Positions 18,759 to 28,097 of a stretch of DNA of 64,000 nucleotides are shown in pieces. The translations under genes and the position numbers were made by a program. The stretch comes from JANNSX01 sp963741525 (GTDB lineage Bacteria > Pseudomonadota > Alphaproteobacteria > Rhizobiales > Hyphomicrobiaceae): contig CAVUIW010000020.1 in NCBI GenBank assembly GCA_963741525.1, forward strand, positions 1 to 64,000. Direction: 5' to 3'. The first letter of the stretch is position 1. Every line of letters starts with the position of its first letter. The notes below the pieces were generated by a model. That model saw only the letters and a program-made list of their open reading frames with translations, was not told the DNA's origin and searched no databases.

Positions 18759-20302
18759 TGTTCGAAAGTCTCTCAGATCGGCTGTCCTCGGTTCTGGACC
18801 GCCTCCGCGGCCGCGGTGCGCTTTCCGAGAGCGATGTCGGCGAGGCCATGCGCGAGGTCCGCCGCGCGCTCATCGAGGCGGATGTGGCGCTCGATGTCGC
18901 CCGCGATTTCATCGAGAAGGTGCGGGCCAAGGCCGTCGGCCAGGATGTCGTCCGCTCGGTGACGCCCGGGCAGATGGTGGTCAAGATCGTCCATGACGAG
19001 CTGGTCGCCATGCTCGGCTCCGACGCCGAGCCGATCGATCTCAACGCGCCGGCGCCGGTCGCCATCATGATGGTGGGCTTGCAAGGCTCGGGCAAGACGA
19101 CGACCTCTGCCAAGATCGCCCGGCGCATCACCGAGCGCGACAAGCTTCGCGTGCTGATGGCCTCCCTCGACACGCGCCGCCCGGCCGCGCAGGAGCAGCT
19201 CCGGGTGCTCGGCGAGCAGAATTCGATTGCGACGCTGCCGATCATCGCCGGCCAGGGCCCGGTCGAGATCGCCAGGCGCGCCATGGAGGCCGGACGCCTC
19301 GGCGGCTTCGACGTCGTCATCCTCGACACGGCAGGCCGCACGCATATCGACGAGGAGCTGATGGCGGAGACGGTCGCCATCCGCGACGCGACCAACCCGC
19401 ACGAGAGCTTGCTCGTCGCCGACAGCTTGACCGGCCAGGACGCCGTCAATCTCGCCAAGAGCTTCGATCAGAAAGTCGGCATCACCGGCATCGTGCTGAC
19501 GCGGGTCGATGGCGACGGCCGCGGCGGCGCGGCCCTTTCGATGCGCGCCGTGACCGGCAAGCCCATCAAGCTCATCGGCACCGGCGAGCGCTCCGATGCG
19601 CTGGAGGACTTCCACCCCGGCCGCATCGCCGGGCGCATCCTCGGTATGGGCGATGTCGTCTCCCTCGTCGAGAAGGCGGCGCAGAATGTCGACTTCGAGA
19701 AGGCTTCGACAATCGCCGCCAAGATGCGCAAGGGCCAGTTCGATCTCGACGACATGGCCGAGCAGATCACGCAGATGGAGCGGATCGGCGGCATGTCGGG
19801 GATGATGGGGCTCATGCCCGGTATCGGCAAGATGAAGAAGCAGATTGCCGAGGCCAATCTCGACGACAAGGTGTTGAAGCGGCAGAAGGCGATCATCTCG
19901 TCGATGACGCGCCTCGAGCGCCGTAATCCGAAGGTGCTCAACGCATCGCGCAAGCGCCGCGTTGCGGCCGGCTCCGGCACCAAGGTCGAGGAGATCAACA
20001 AGCTCCTCAAGATGCACCGCCAGATGGCGGATATGATGAAGATGATGTCCCAGAAGAAGGGCATGTTCGGCAAGATGATGGGCGGCGGTGGCGGCATGCC
20101 GTCGGAAGCCGAGATGGCCAAGATGCAGTCGGAGCTGGCGGGCCTCGACCCTTCCGCGCTGCCGGCGGACCTGAAAGAAATTCTCGCCGGTGCCGGCGCA
20201 ATGCCGAAGTCACCTTCGCCTGGCCTGCCCGGTCTCGGCGGCATGAAGCTTCCCGGTCTCGGTGGCATGAAGCTGCCGGGGCTTCCGGACAAGAAACGTT
20301 GA
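18758..20302 (+). CDS. ffh: Signal recognition particle protein Ffh (SRP54 GTPase)
   Basis: 514 residues. N domain (1-90), GTPase G domain with G1 GLQGSGKTT (107-115), DTRRPAAQEQL, DTAGRTHIDEEL and TRVDGDGRGGAA, then a Met-rich M domain (about 300-440) that binds 4.5S RNA and signal sequences. A Gly/Met/Lys/Pro-rich tail (GLGGMKLPGLGGMKLPGL) extends the C-terminus. It targets nascent membrane proteins to FtsY/SecYEG. It starts the classical ffh-rpsP-rimM run. Confidence 0.97.
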   Translation: MFESLSDRLSSVLDRLRGRGALSESDVGEAMREVRRALIEADVALDVARDFIEKVRAKAVGQDVVRSVTPGQMVVKIVHDELVAMLGSDAEPIDLNAPAPVAIMMVGLQGSGKTTTSAKIARRITERDKLRVLMASLDTRRPAAQEQLRVLGEQNSIATLPIIAGQGPVEIARRAMEAGRLGGFDVVILDTAGRTHIDEELMAETVAIRDATNPHESLLVADSLTGQDAVNLAKSFDQKVGITGIVLTRVDGDGRGGAALSMRAVTGKPIKLIGTGERSDALEDFHPGRIAGRILGMGDVVSLVEKAAQNVDFEKASTIAAKMRKGQFDLDDMAEQITQMERIGGMSGMMGLMPGIGKMKKQIAEANLDDKVLKRQKAIISSMTRLERRNPKVLNASRKRRVAAGSGTKVEEINKLLKMHRQMADMMKMMSQKKGMFGKMMGGGGGMPSEAEMAKMQSELAGLDPSALPADLKEILAGAGAMPKSPSPGLPGLGGMKLPGLGGMKLPGLPDKKR

Positions 20303-20337
20303 ACTCGAACGAACACACGAAGCACTAGGAGAACCAG

Positions 20338-20703
20338 ATGCTCAGAATTCGCTTGGCTCGTGGCGGCACCAATCGCCGTCCGCATTATTCGATCGTCATC
20401 GCCGAACAGCACGCCCCGCGCGATGGCCGCTTCATCGAGAAGATCGGCACGCTGAACCCGATCGTACGCGATGAGGCGAAGCGCGTCGTGCTCAACGTCG
20501 AGCGCGTGAAACATTGGCTCTCCGTCGGCGCCCAGCCGACCGATCGGCTGAGGCGCATCCTCGACGGCGCCGGCCTGATGAAGCGCGAGGCACGCAACAA
20601 TCCGGTGAAGATGCTGCCGAAGAAGAAGGCGCAGGAGCGCACCGCGGCCAAGGCCGCGAAGGACGCCGCGGCCGCCGCCGATGGCGAGGCGAAGGCGGAG
20701 TAA
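20338..20703 (+). CDS. rpsP: 30S ribosomal protein S16
   Basis: 121 residues. Core MLRIRLARGGTNRRPHYSIV...RDGRFIEKIGTLNP...RVKHWLSVGAQPTD is standard bS16; an alanine/lysine-rich tail (about 95-121) is the alphaproteobacterial extension. Preceded by AGGAGA. 35 bp after ffh. Confidence 0.97.
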   Translation: MLRIRLARGGTNRRPHYSIVIAEQHAPRDGRFIEKIGTLNPIVRDEAKRVVLNVERVKHWLSVGAQPTDRLRRILDGAGLMKREARNNPVKMLPKKKAQERTAAKAAKDAAAAADGEAKAE

Positions 20704-21394
20704 GCGGGTCGAGCGGAGAGAGCTGCGATGCCGGACGCCACTCAACGTGCTCGTGATCGATGGTCATCCGGATCGGGGCCGGCTGATCGGCGCACTGCTC
20801 GAGGGCTATGTGAAAGCGCTGCCCGACGGCGCCGTGGTGATCAGGATCGCCGTCCGCGATCTCGCCTTCGATCCCATTCTGCGGCGCGGTTATGGCCCCG
20901 AGCAGCCCTGGGAGCCTGATTTGCAGCGTCTCGCAGAAGCCCTCGATCGGGCTGATCATCTGGTGATCGGCTTTCCGCTATGGTGGGGCGCCGAGCCGGC
21001 GCTGCTGAAGGGGCTTATGGACCGGCTGCTGCTGCCGGGCTTCGCCTTCAAGTACCGGAAAGAGTCTCCCTGGTGGGACAAGCTGCTGGCCGGCCGCTCG
21101 GCCGATCTCATTGTCACCATGGACACGCCGCCCTGGTATCTTCGCTTGGTTTACGGCGATGCGGTGATGGTGCGCTGGCGCAAGCAGGTTCTCGGCTTCT
21201 GCGGCATCGGCCCGATCCGCACCTTCCGCCTCGGCATGGTCCGGCGCGGGGGTGTCAAGAAGAGCCTGACCGCTTGGACAGGCAAGCTCGAAAAGGCGGC
21301 GCGCTCGGCGGCCGGCCTCAGGCGATCGGCGAAATTGCCGCTCGCCATGAGCCAGGCGGCCTATGCCCAGGCCGTCGCCGACCGGCAATCATGA
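20681..21394 (+). CDS. Flavodoxin-fold NAD(P)H:quinone oxidoreductase-like protein
   Basis: The fold starts at NVLVIDGHPDRG (first strand and FMN phosphate loop) and contains GFPLWWGAEPALLKGLMDR, typical of the KefF/MdaB/NQO1 group that reduces quinones with NAD(P)H and FMN. The true N-terminus is unclear: the open frame runs back to 20681 inside rpsP; an in-frame GTG is at 20747; and an ATG with a good GGAGAGA site at 20728 is one frame off, suggesting a possible 1-base indel near 20740. Its TGA overlaps the rimM ATG. Confidence 0.75.
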   Translation: MARRRRSKRVERRELRCRTPLNVLVIDGHPDRGRLIGALLEGYVKALPDGAVVIRIAVRDLAFDPILRRGYGPEQPWEPDLQRLAEALDRADHLVIGFPLWWGAEPALLKGLMDRLLLPGFAFKYRKESPWWDKLLAGRSADLIVTMDTPPWYLRLVYGDAVMVRWRKQVLGFCGIGPIRTFRLGMVRRGGVKKSLTAWTGKLEKAARSAAGLRRSAKLPLAMSQAAYAQAVADRQS

Positions 21395-21918
21395 GCGAGC
21401 CCAAGCTCGATCCGCCGCGCCTGATCCTCATCGGCCGCATCACGGCGGCACATGGCATCAAGGGCGAAGTGGTGATCGCCTCGCGCACGGCCAGGCCGGA
21501 GGATGTAGCGGCCTATGGGCCGGTGAGCGATGCCGCCCGCACGCGTCAGCTCGTCATCGCGAGTGCTCGCGCCGCCAGTAAGGGTGTTATTGCCCGGATC
21601 GAAGGGGTCGCCGACCGCAATGCCGCCGAGGCCCTCAAAGGCACGGACCTATATGTCCCGCGCGACCGTCTGCCGCCGCGCGCCGACGGTGAATACTACG
21701 CCAGCGACCTCATCGGGCTCGAGGCCTTCGATCCGGCGGGAAAACGCCTCGGCCGCGTCGTCGACGTACCGAACTACGGGGCGGGCGATCTCCTGGACAT
21801 CGACCCCGGCGATGGCGGCCAGAGCTTCCTCGTCGTCGTCAGCGAGGACACGGTGCGCGTCGTCGATGTCGCCGGCGCCCGCATCGTCGTCGACGTGCCG
21901 AAGGATGCGGAAGACTGA
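21391..21918 (+). CDS. rimM: Ribosome maturation factor RimM
   Basis: 175 residues. N-terminal RimM barrel (LILIGRITAAHGIKGEVVIA) and C-terminal PRC-barrel (YYASDLIGLEAFDPAGKRLGRVVDVPNYGAGDLLDI). It assists 30S head assembly around S19. Start at 21391 by ATGA overlap with the upstream gene. In most relatives trmD and rplS follow; here they do not. Confidence 0.95.
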   Translation: MSEPKLDPPRLILIGRITAAHGIKGEVVIASRTARPEDVAAYGPVSDAARTRQLVIASARAASKGVIARIEGVADRNAAEALKGTDLYVPRDRLPPRADGEYYASDLIGLEAFDPAGKRLGRVVDVPNYGAGDLLDIDPGDGGQSFLVVVSEDTVRVVDVAGARIVVDVPKDAED

Positions 21919-22034
21919 GCACGGATGAGTTGCGCCCGCAATGCGAATTAGGGCGCCGCTCTCGTGAATTCGCCATAGCCAGCGCATAGTCGGAGAGGAT
22001 AAGTTCTCACTTCGTTCAAGTTTTTTTGTTGGTC

Positions 22035-22078
22035 GCATTTTCTTCGGCGAACCGGGAAGCCACTTCGCCGGAAAATGC
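22035..22078 (+). repeat. AACCGG-CCACTT hairpin repeat, copy 3
   Basis: Outer arms GCATTTTC/GAAAATGC, inner arms GGCGAA/TTCGCC, apex AACCGG-GAAG-CCACTT. It lies in the gap where trmD would be expected after rimM. Confidence 0.85.
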
Positions 22079-22105
22079 TTCTGTCGAGTCAGTCGAGTGA
22101 GTGCC

Positions 22106-22429
22106 ATGCAAAAGCGTATCCGCGTCGCTCCGCCAAAGCTCAGCCAATTCGCCATGCCGGTCCGCCGCCTGACGGAGAAGGACGCCGTCGATATCTGGAT
22201 CGCGCGCTGGCTCGGCATCCGCCTCAAAGACCTCGTGATGCGCTACGGCTGCGATCCGCGCCGGCTCTACGAGATCTGGTGGGAGGAGCGCTTCATCGGG
22301 TCACGCAAGAAGGCGCAGGACGCGTTCGCTGACCGGCATCCGGCACTGACCGACCGCGTCGACTTCTCCCGCCGCCAGCGCTTCGCGCGTCCCGGACCCG
22401 ATCCGTCGCAGCTGGCGCTATTCGACTAG
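22106..22429 (+). CDS. Conserved small basic protein, function unknown
   Basis: 107 residues, Arg-rich. A helical core (EKDAVDIWIARWLGIRLKDLVMRYGCDPRRLYEIWWEERF) resembles a helix-turn-helix in layout, which would fit DNA binding, but no family is recognised. A GTG three codons upstream (22097) is an alternative start. Good coding character in codon third positions. Confidence 0.6.
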   Translation: MQKRIRVAPPKLSQFAMPVRRLTEKDAVDIWIARWLGIRLKDLVMRYGCDPRRLYEIWWEERFIGSRKKAQDAFADRHPALTDRVDFSRRQRFARPGPDPSQLALFD

Positions 22430-22523
22430 ATCGCCCAGGATAACGGTGCCTTCTCGTGGCCAATAGGAACACTTGTGTAGGCCGGCATGGCCGCAGGCTC
22501 CCGCCGCCGCTATACTGCCGCGC

Positions 22524-23027
22524 ATGAAGCTCGCGCGCGTCGATTTCTCATCCCCGATCGGTCCCATCGAGGCCTATTGCTCGAACGACGCCGTGGTGGG
22601 TTTGGGCTTTTCCGATAAGGCCGAGCGCGAGCGCTCCTGGCTCGAGCGGCGGTTCGATGGGCTCGACGCGGAGCCGGTCAAGGACGCGCTCGGATTGCAC
22701 AAGGCCCTGAAACGCTACTTCGATGGCGACATCCACGCCCTCGAAGAACTTCCCGCCGACGGCGGCGGCACGCCCTTCCAGCGCGAGGTCTGGGTGGCGC
22801 TCCGCTCAATCAAGCCCGGCGAGACCACGACCTATGGGGAACTTGCTAAGAAGCTCCGCCGCGAGGGCGCGCAGCGAGCGGTCGGCGCCGCCAACGGCGC
22901 CAACCCCATCAGCCTCATCGTTCCCTGCCACCGCGTCATCGGCCACGCCAACAAGCTCACCGGCTACGGCGGCGGGTTGGAGCGCAAGCACTGGCTGCTG
23001 CGGCACGAGGGGGCGTTGCTGTGTTGA
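22524..23027 (+). CDS. ogt: Methylated-DNA--protein-cysteine methyltransferase
   Basis: 167 residues. The C-terminal active-site motif IVPCHRVIG (acceptor C135), the helix-turn-helix region (TTTYGELAKKL) and the asparagine-hinge region (AVGAANGANP) are all present. It removes O6-alkyl groups from guanine in a single suicidal transfer. The N-terminal domain lacks Ada's metal-binding Cys cluster, so this is the repair-only Ogt type. The ATG at 22524 begins the beta-sheet domain; upstream in-frame sequence looks non-coding. Confidence 0.9.
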   Translation: MKLARVDFSSPIGPIEAYCSNDAVVGLGFSDKAERERSWLERRFDGLDAEPVKDALGLHKALKRYFDGDIHALEELPADGGGTPFQREVWVALRSIKPGETTTYGELAKKLRREGAQRAVGAANGANPISLIVPCHRVIGHANKLTGYGGGLERKHWLLRHEGALLC

Positions 23028-23091
23028 GTGTGGAGGAAAACAGCGCCGGTAGTTGCTCGCCGGATAGCACGGACAACGTCCAGACCATCCA

Positions 23092-23718
23092 TCAAGCCTG
23101 TTTGATCGCCTCAATCCACAGGAAAGAAGCGTCCTCGTGGATCCTGCTACTCGATCGAAGAAATGCGAACGCCTCAATCCTGAATTGGCCAGATGTTTCA
23201 GCGATTCCGCTTCGCTGTCGTGAGCGAAGAACATCATTGTTCCAAGCCACTCGCCCGTCCACTCTCCCACCGCGCCTGCTCCAAAGCTCGCAACCAGAAA
23301 TGCCACTGGCTTGAGCCAAGTAGCAATGGCGGAGATCAACGCGCCTTGCTGGTTCACTGGGACGTGCGTGACCGAGTAGAAGGCTCCAATCGCATCGAAT
23401 GAGCCGGTCCCGAATGTTATTTGCACATATCTCGCTCTGGATGAAAGCCGCGCCTGGAACGTTTTGCCGAAGCTCGGACAATCTGTTGTTCCGACCCATC
23501 CACGCCAACGACATCGTGTCCGAGGGCAACGAGCTCGCGGGCGACAGGGATGCCTGCCCCGCAGCCCAGATCGAGCGTCGTCCGCCACCGGCCGGTAAGC
23601 CGTCGATCAGGTGACCCAACCATTTCTGACGGGTCGCTGAAGAGCCGAACCGATCGAGGTAGATATCCGCGATCTTGTCGTATCCCGAGGCAACGACGCG
23701 CCGAGGATCAGAAGGCAT
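23092..23718 (-). pseudogene. Class I SAM-dependent methyltransferase, multiply frameshifted
   Basis: Pieces in three frames assemble into one methyltransferase: MPSDPRRVVASGYDKIADIYLDRFG (from 23718), the SAM-binding LDLGCGAGIPVARELVALGHDVVGVD (frame from 23623), FDAIGAFYSVTHVP (frame from 23588), and a C-terminus FLWIEAIKQA back in the first frame. At least three frame changes and lower GC than neighbours argue for real decay rather than a single sequencing error, though errors cannot be excluded. Confidence 0.65.
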
Positions 23719-23735
23719 GCCGGTCATCATGCCAC

Positions 23736-24512
23736 TTACTGCGCCGTATACCCACCATCGATCACCAATTCGGCGCCCGTGACAAACTTCAACTCGTCAG
23801 AGGCCAGATACAGAATGCCATAGGCGATATCATCCGGCTCGCCGAGCCGGCCGAGCGGATGTAGCGCCTCGATGCTCTTGCGCACCGCCTCCGGATCGCG
23901 CTTCTTCGCCAAGACGTTCTCGACCATCGGCGTCCAGATGTAGCCCGGATGCACCGAATTGACGCGGATGCCGAGGCCCTCCTTCGCCGCATAGAGCGCG
24001 ACCGACTTCGTGTAGAGCCGGACGCCGCCCTTGGAGGCATTGTAGGCACCGCCCGTCGGATCGCCGACGATACCGTAGATCGAGGAGAGATTGATGATGG
24101 AGCCGCCCTCGGGCGCCTGCGCCTTCATGGCGATCAGCGCCTCGCGCGTGCCGAGGAACACGCCATCGAGATTGATGCTCATCATCCGCCGCCAGCTCTC
24201 GAGCGTCTCGTCCTCCGGCTTACCCCCGACGCCGATGCCGGCGCTGTTGACGAGTACGTCGATGCGGCCGAAGCGGCGGACGCATTCGGCAATGGCGGCG
24301 CGCCACTGATCCTCGCTCGTAACGTCGTGCGCGAGGAACGCGGCCTCACCGCCACTGTCCGAGATCGACCGGGCAACGGCCGCGCCTCGTTCCACGTCGA
24401 TATCGGTCAGCAGTACCTTGGCGCCCTCGCGCAGGAGCATGCGGGCCGTCGCCACGCCCAATCCCGATGCGCCGCCCGTGATGAGACACGCCTTGCCTTG
24501 AACTCGACCCAC
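23736..24512 (-). CDS. SDR-family NAD(P)-dependent oxidoreductase (classical)
   Basis: 258 residues. Cofactor motif TGGASGLG (12-19), acidic D37 after the second strand suggesting NAD(H), the NSAG segment (89-92), and catalytic S143/Y157/K161 (NLSSIYG, YNASK). C-terminal ELVIDGGYTAQ is typical of the cyclopentanol/glucose dehydrogenase-like group. Substrate unknown. A 7-bp-arm palindrome sits about 50 bp upstream of the start. Confidence 0.88.
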   Translation of the reverse strand: MGRVQGKACLITGGASGLGVATARMLLREGAKVLLTDIDVERGAAVARSISDSGGEAAFLAHDVTSEDQWRAAIAECVRRFGRIDVLVNSAGIGVGGKPEDETLESWRRMMSINLDGVFLGTREALIAMKAQAPEGGSIINLSSIYGIVGDPTGGAYNASKGGVRLYTKSVALYAAKEGLGIRVNSVHPGYIWTPMVENVLAKKRDPEAVRKSIEALHPLGRLGEPDDIAYGILYLASDELKFVTGAELVIDGGYTAQ

Positions 24513-24563
24513 GATGCGCTCCTATTTTGTTCAGCGGGCGGAAACTATCGGCGGCGGCAGAGG

Positions 24564-24582
24564 CTGTCCATTCACTGGACAG
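24564..24582. promoter_or_regulatory. Palindromic operator-like site upstream of SDR gene
   Basis: Perfect inverted repeat CTGTCCA-TTCAC-TGGACAG, 52 bases before the SDR start codon. The size and symmetry fit a dimeric repressor site (TetR/GntR type), but no regulator gene is adjacent. Confidence 0.45.
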
Positions 24583-24598
24583 TCCGGCCGGGCCTCGG

Positions 24599-24765
24599 CT
24601 AGTGTGGCGTCGCGCCTTAGTTGACCAGTACTGCGGCGAGGTTCGTGTCAACTAAGGCGCGTTGAACGCCACACTAAGCCAATGATATTGCTAGTGGCCC
24701 TTATGTCGGGCCTAAATCGAAAGCGCTCGCGGCCATGATGCGATTTAGGCGCGACGGGCCACTAG
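24599..24765 (-). repeat. Double-hairpin repeat element, copy 3 of 4 (inverted)
   Basis: 167 bp, minus orientation. Hairpin 1 (minus strand) has CTAGTGGCCC/GGGCCACTAG outside and GTCGCGCCTAAATCG/CGATTTAGGCCCGAC inside with an ATAA bulge; hairpin 2 has TAGTGTGGCGT/ACGCCACACTA and CGCGCCTTAGTTGAC/GTCAACTAAGGCGCG with a TCAA bulge. Relative to copies 2 and 4, A-to-T changes occur on both arms of each inner stem, keeping the pairs. Confidence 0.9.
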
Positions 24766-24805
24766 CCTGCCATCTGGGGACGGTCCTGAACAGGGAGAGC
24801 CGGCG

Positions 24806-26672
24806 ATGTCCGACTCGAGCGAGGATCTGTCGCGCCGCGACGTGCTGCAGACCGTGGCTGCACTTGCCGCGCTCAACGCAATCGGCGCTGCCGCATCGCC
24901 CGCGATCGCCTGCAGCACGCTGACGAGCGCGCCGATAGCCACCAGTACCGCACCCATCAGTGTGTCCCGGTACATCCATCGCCGCCTGAAGCAGCACGGC
25001 TGCAACACCCTGTTCGGCATTCCAGGCAAGACCTGCGAGCATCTCTACGCCGAGGCGGCGGCCGAGCAGATGAAGCTCTGCGTGACGGCGGGCGATCTCG
25101 AGGCCGGCTACGCCGCCGATGCCTATGCGCGGATGAAAGGTCTCGGCGCCGTCGCCGTGACTTACGGCCCAGGCACGCTCAGCATGGTCAACGCCATCGC
25201 CGCCGCCTACACCGAGCGCAGCCCCGTCGTCGTCATCAATGGCGGCCCGAGCGAGGCTGAGCTCGATCTCCAGCGCACGCTCGATGTGCGCTTTACGCAT
25301 TCGATCGGCCGGACTGGGAGTAACGCCGAAGCCCTGACGGATCTCGCGATCTTCAAAGCCGTTACCGGCCATGCCGAGCGCGTGACCTCCGCGATGCAGG
25401 TTCCGGCCGCGCTGGATCGCGCGATCGAGATGGCGGTCAAGCTGCATCGGCCGGTCTATCTCGAGATTGCCAAGACCGTTTGGGCCGGCACCGTCGCGCC
25501 ACCGGTCGCGCCGCTCGCCTTCGCGACCCAGCCGGCCGGCAATGAGGCGGTCCAGGCGGCCACGATCCTGCGTCGCCTGCAATCGGCGTCGAAACCGGTG
25601 TTCCTGCTCGGCATCGAGATCGCAGCGCTGCGGCTTCGCCGATCGCGTCGTGGCGCTGCTCGATCGCTTGCAAGTGCCCTGGGCGACGACGCTGCTCGCG
25701 AAAACCGTGCTAGCGGAAAGCACCCGCGGTTTTGTCGGCGTCTACGAGGGACAGCGGGCCTCGCCGACCGTCAAGCGCGTGATCGACGAGGCCGACCAGA
25801 TCGTCATGCTCGGCACCGTGCTCGGCAACTGGCACCGCCATCTCGTCGATCCGCCGCGCGATCGCAACGTCAGGATCGGCAATGGGCAATTGAGGATCGG
25901 CACGGCGGCGCCGGCCGCTTGCGACCTCGGCACGCTGTTGACGGAGCTGCAGCGCGGACCTTGGTCGCCGACGCCGGCGCAGCAGCAGACGATTCGCGGC
26001 TGGCGCGATACCATGCAGCTTTCGAGCCTCAGCTTCGATCACCGGCGGCGACTGCCGCGACAGGCGGGTTCGGCGAGCGGCAGCGATCCGGGCCTCACCT
26101 ATGACGAGGTGATGGGCACCATCAGCGACCAGCTCGATGCCTCGCATGTGGTCATCACCGACACCACGCTCGCCCTGTATCAAGCGGGCGAGCTCGATGT
26201 GAAAGGACGCAACAGCTTCCTCTGCGACAGCGTCTGGCAATCGATCGGCTACTCGATGGGGGCGTCGGTCGGCGCCGGGTTGGCGCTGAAAGAGCAAGGC
26301 AATCGCCGGCCCCTCGTCATCTGCGGCGACGGCGGCTTCCAGACGACCGTGCAGGGTCTGTCGACGCTCGTCCGCCAGAACATCCCAGCCATCGTGCTGG
26401 TCCTCGACAACGGCAGCTACGGCATAGAGCAGCATCTGATCGATGCGGATGGGAGCTACTACGCCAGTACGAGCGAGGCGCCACTTCCCTTCGTGACGCT
26501 CCATCGCTGGCGCTATGCCGACCTCGCCAAAGCCATGGGCGTGCCGGTGGCGATCGAGGTGGATACGGTGGCCGAGCTGCGCGATGCCTTGCGGCAGGCG
26601 AACGCCGCGACGGGCCCGGCGCTGATCTCGGTCAAGACGAAGCAGCGCAACCGGCCGTCGGAGCTGGGGTGA
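24806..26672 (+). CDS. Tat-exported thiamine-diphosphate enzyme, pyruvate/indolepyruvate decarboxylase-like (frameshifted)
   Basis: N-terminal twin-arginine signal LSRRDVLQTVAALAAL, then a PDC-type PYR domain (SRYIHRRLKQHGCNTLFGIPGK; GDLEAGYAADAYARMKG; VTYGPGTLSMVNAIAAAY; VYLEIAKTVW), a middle domain, and a PP domain with the ThDP motif ICGDGGFQ...LDNGSYGIEQ. The frame changes near 25620 (IEIAAL to GFADRVVALLDRL); one base fewer joins the halves. The residue aligned with the catalytic Glu of the PYR domain is Asp (GDLEAG), and the first His of the HH pair is Thr (FTHSIG). The FAD oxidase gene follows by 20 bp. Export of a ThDP enzyme is unusual. Confidence 0.8.
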
Positions 26673-26692
26673 GGACAAGAGCGGGGGAAATC

Positions 26693-27980
26693 ATGGATGG
26701 AATTTTCGATCGGCCAATCTCGCGTCGTGGCCTATTGCGGGGTGCGGCCGCCGCCGGTGCGATACTTTTTCCGGGTCTGGGCAGTCGTGACGCCCTGGCC
26801 GACACGATCACACCGTTGCCGGCCTTGCCCGACGCCACTCGCATCCGCTGGCCCAATCTCGACGATCGCCCGCCGGACTCCCAGAGCTTCATCGCCGGCG
26901 TTCGCCCGATCCGGCCGATCAACGGCGTCCGCATCGAGAAGCGAGTCACGGGCTCGGGATCCGCCCGTAAGATCGTCGTGCACAACTATGGCCATGGCGG
27001 CGCCGGCATCACGCTGTCCTGGGGCACGGCCAAGCGTGCCGTGGTCCTGATCGAGGACGCCGTGCGCGAGGTGCTGGCCGCCGGTCAGATGCCGCGCATC
27101 ATGATCCTGGGCTCCGGCATCATCGGTCTGACGACCGCGAAAACACTCGTCGAGCGCTGGAAGCCGGATTGGCCACGCCTCGATCTGACGGTGCGCGCCA
27201 AGGCCTTCCGCGACACCACCTCCTTCATCGCCGGCGGCCAGTTCGAGCCGTCGGGACTCTTCCGCACCTATGCCGATCGCGGACGCCTGGAGGAGCTGAA
27301 ATCGATGCTCCGCGACTCGCATCAGAAGCTGCTGGACGTCGGACCGGAAGGGCGCGAACGCTACGGCGTCAGCCGCCGCCGCAACTTCTCCATCACCCGC
27401 CCGATAGATGCTTTCGATCACCGCTACACACCACCGGAGATCGTGCAGCGACCGCGCTTCTGGAGCCGGCTGCCGTTCGAGGGATCGGTCGCCGCCGGCG
27501 GCTACGAGTACGAGACCTGGCTGATCAATCCGACGATCATGATGCCGGCGCTGCGCGAGGAGCTGACGCGGGCGGGCGTGCATGTTTCGCATCGGCGACC
27601 GGCGGATCGTGGCTCGGAGCGAGATCCCTTCGCTCGACGCCAACATCATCGTCAACTGCACCGGCATCGGCTCGAAGATTCTGTTCGACGACTCCGAGCT
27701 CATCGGCGGGCGCGGACATCTCGTCAAGCTCAACAATCCGCGCGAGCTGCGCTATCTGCTCAGCGCCAGCTGCTACGAGGGGATGATGTCGATGCCTACC
27801 CGGCGCTCGGCCTATCTGTTCTGCCGTACTGATGGCATCGTCGTCGGCGGCTCCTGGACCTTCAACGCCGACCCTGCCAATCCCATGAAAGTCGATCCGG
27901 CCGAATGCCAGGCGATCCTCTCCCGCATCCGCGCGATCGTGGGAGGCGCGACGAGCTGCCCGGTGAACGCGGTGGTGTAG
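26693..27980 (+). CDS. Tat-exported FAD-dependent D-amino-acid oxidase homologue, circularly permuted (frameshifted)
   Basis: Twin-arginine signal ISRRGLLRGAAAAGAIL (residues 9-36). Next come FIAGVRPIRPINGVRIE and IVVHNYGHGGAGITLSWG (about 67-111), segments that in D-amino-acid oxidases lie at the C-terminus. Only then comes the FAD Rossmann motif RIMILGSGIIGL (135-146), followed by SFIAGGQFEPS, VNCTGIGSK and VVGGSWTFN in normal order; the protein stops where a normal DAAO would enter its RPxRP segment. The frame changes at TTT 27585-27587. Predicted to oxidise D-amino acids (or related amines) to 2-oxo acids outside the cytosol; substrate inferred. Confidence 0.8.
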
Positions 27981-28097
27981 GGCGCTCGCGCAACTCCGAT
28001 TGTCAGCAATTTGCTGGACAAGGAGTTCGGGGAGGCTGCACGCTTCACCGGCTAACGCATGTCTCGAGTTTGTCACTGGTCAATGGAGTGCTGCACC

